Source: Chloroflexota bacterium (GTDB lineage Bacteria > Chloroflexota > Anaerolineae > Anaerolineales > Anaerolineaceae). Taken from it: a DNA stretch of 12,303 bases. The notes below the pieces were generated by a model that ran no database searches, was not told the origin of the DNA, and was given only the letters and a program-made list of their open reading frames with translations. Position 1 is the stretch's first letter; every line of letters begins with the position of its first letter. Position numbers and translations under genes: made by a program. Location of the stretch: contig JAAZPN010000219.1 of assembly GCA_012797215.1 (NCBI GenBank), forward strand, positions 1 to 12,303. The letters are read 5' to 3'. Of the stretch, positions 11,821-12,303 are shown one piece after another.

Positions 11821-12303
11821 CTACTGGCTGCGGTTTAGCAAGAAGGCCGTCACCGCGCGAATTTCCACCGGTTCGCCGCGAAGTTTGTTTAGAACGCAGT
11901 TGTCTTCTGCTTCGCGCAGCTTTTCTTGCGCGCCCTCGATTTTGGCGTTTATCGCCTCTGCCACCTTTCGCGCTCCGAACAAGTTCCCAACGCTCACCCT
12001 GCGCAGCATTCCGCGGAAATTCAACGCATTGCCCTGCGAACAAGTTGGGGCTTCACAAAACTGGCAGCGATAAGCAGCGCGCATCACAGCTTGCTGCTCT
12101 TGCGGATAGTCCGCATAAAGCTGGCTGCGCTTGTAGGGTTTCTCGACAATGCGGACGAAATTGGGCATGTCTGGACGATATTTGAAAGGCTGCAAGCCGC
12201 GCTTTTTCAACACGGCATTCGCCGCGCTGATCCCGGAGGTGGTGACTGAAGGCGTGCCGGTGCCCACCGACGTGTGGATCCCCAGCAGCACGCGCGTGAA
12301 ACC
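11821..12303 (-). CDS. FAD-dependent oxidoreductase-like protein, C-terminal part with Fer4_20-like tail (runs off the right edge)
   Basis: The minus-strand frame is open to the window edge, so only the last 160 residues of a longer protein are seen. The first visible residues, GFTRVLLGIHTSVGTGTPSV followed by a TSGISAANAVL helix, resemble the final FAD-binding strand and helix of phytoene-desaturase/NAD(P)-FAD oxidoreductases (inference). After a linker, a segment RAAYRCQFCEAPTCSQGN continues to a GNLFGARKVAEAI helix and ends with NCVLNKLRGEPVEIRAVTAFL. This matches the alpha-helical ferredoxin (Fer4_20) domain normally at the N-terminus of glutamate synthase small subunits. Only C-x2-C-x4-C (codons at 12066, 12057 and 12042) plus one later cysteine (11898) remain. 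The CP of the first motif and most of the second are missing, so two 4Fe-4S clusters are unlikely. The 146 nt between this stop and the upstream thioredoxin-TPR stop hold no gene. Confidence 0.7.
   Translation of the reverse strand, partial: GFTRVLLGIHTSVGTGTPSVTTSGISAANAVLKKRGLQPFKYRPDMPNFVRIVEKPYKRSQLYADYPQEQQAVMRAAYRCQFCEAPTCSQGNALNFRGMLRRVSVGNLFGARKVAEAINAKIEGAQEKLREAEDNCVLNKLRGEPVEIRAVTAFLLNRSQ

Noticed and set aside
1..12303. tRNA genes, CRISPR repeats, insertion sequences, phage or defence genes
   Set aside because: I looked for T-loop signatures, regularly spaced repeats, transposase or integrase motifs and flanking inverted repeats, and saw none.

Overview
The window looks like a stretch of ordinary chromosome from a bacterium of the Chloroflexota, most likely class Anaerolineae. 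This assignment is an inference from gene content: a DUF2089 / SHOCT-like pair, a fused FtcD, DUF4013, an Amidase_3 / double L,D-transpeptidase cluster and a thioredoxin-TPR protein. No rRNA, tRNA, CRISPR, insertion sequence or phage gene is visible. Coding density is high, and the longest non-coding stretch (1783-2021) is an AT-rich divergent promoter region.

Left part, minus strand (1-1782): the first 26 codons of an MFS/SLC45-like transporter follow trmD, which has a promoter placed so close to its ATG that a leaderless mRNA is likely. Further right are a SHOCT-like protein gene and, upstream of it in the same operon, a DUF2089 zinc-ribbon/HTH protein gene. The two share a helical-hairpin motif.

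Centre-left, plus strand (2022-6605): fused formimidoyltransferase-cyclodeaminase ftcD; a tight cluster of dcd (dCTP deaminase), a YjjX-type inosine/xanthosine triphosphatase and a UPF0260 (YcgN) cysteine-rich protein; two tandem, diverged cyclic-di-AMP receptor (PstA/DarA type) genes; and a DUF4013 membrane protein gene. The last ends at a strong terminator whose 3' arm is also the end of the convergent AMMECR1 gene.

Centre-right: the AMMECR1/AmrA gene (minus, 6639-7220) is divergent from a three-gene peptidoglycan-remodelling operon (7335-10302). That operon encodes a membrane-anchored Amidase_3 amidase, an L,D-transpeptidase with a TPR-like cytoplasmic part and a Pro/Thr stalk, and a Tat-signal L,D-transpeptidase with an SNGC rather than SHGC active-site motif. 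The genes are 2 bp apart and then overlap by 1 bp (TGATG).

Right part: an unrecognised 141-residue protein gene and a thioredoxin-TPR (CnoX/YbbN-like) gene ending in a perfect intrinsic terminator. Convergent with it is the 3' end of a flavoprotein-like gene that carries a C-terminal, cysteine-poor relative of the alpha-helical ferredoxin domain. The wall enzymes and c-di-AMP receptors fit a cell with a peptidoglycan wall and c-di-AMP signalling. Nothing here amounts to a clear new defence or mobile system. The best leads are the paired diverged c-di-AMP receptors, the DUF2089/SHOCT pair with its palindromic control region, and the ferredoxin-tailed oxidoreductase.
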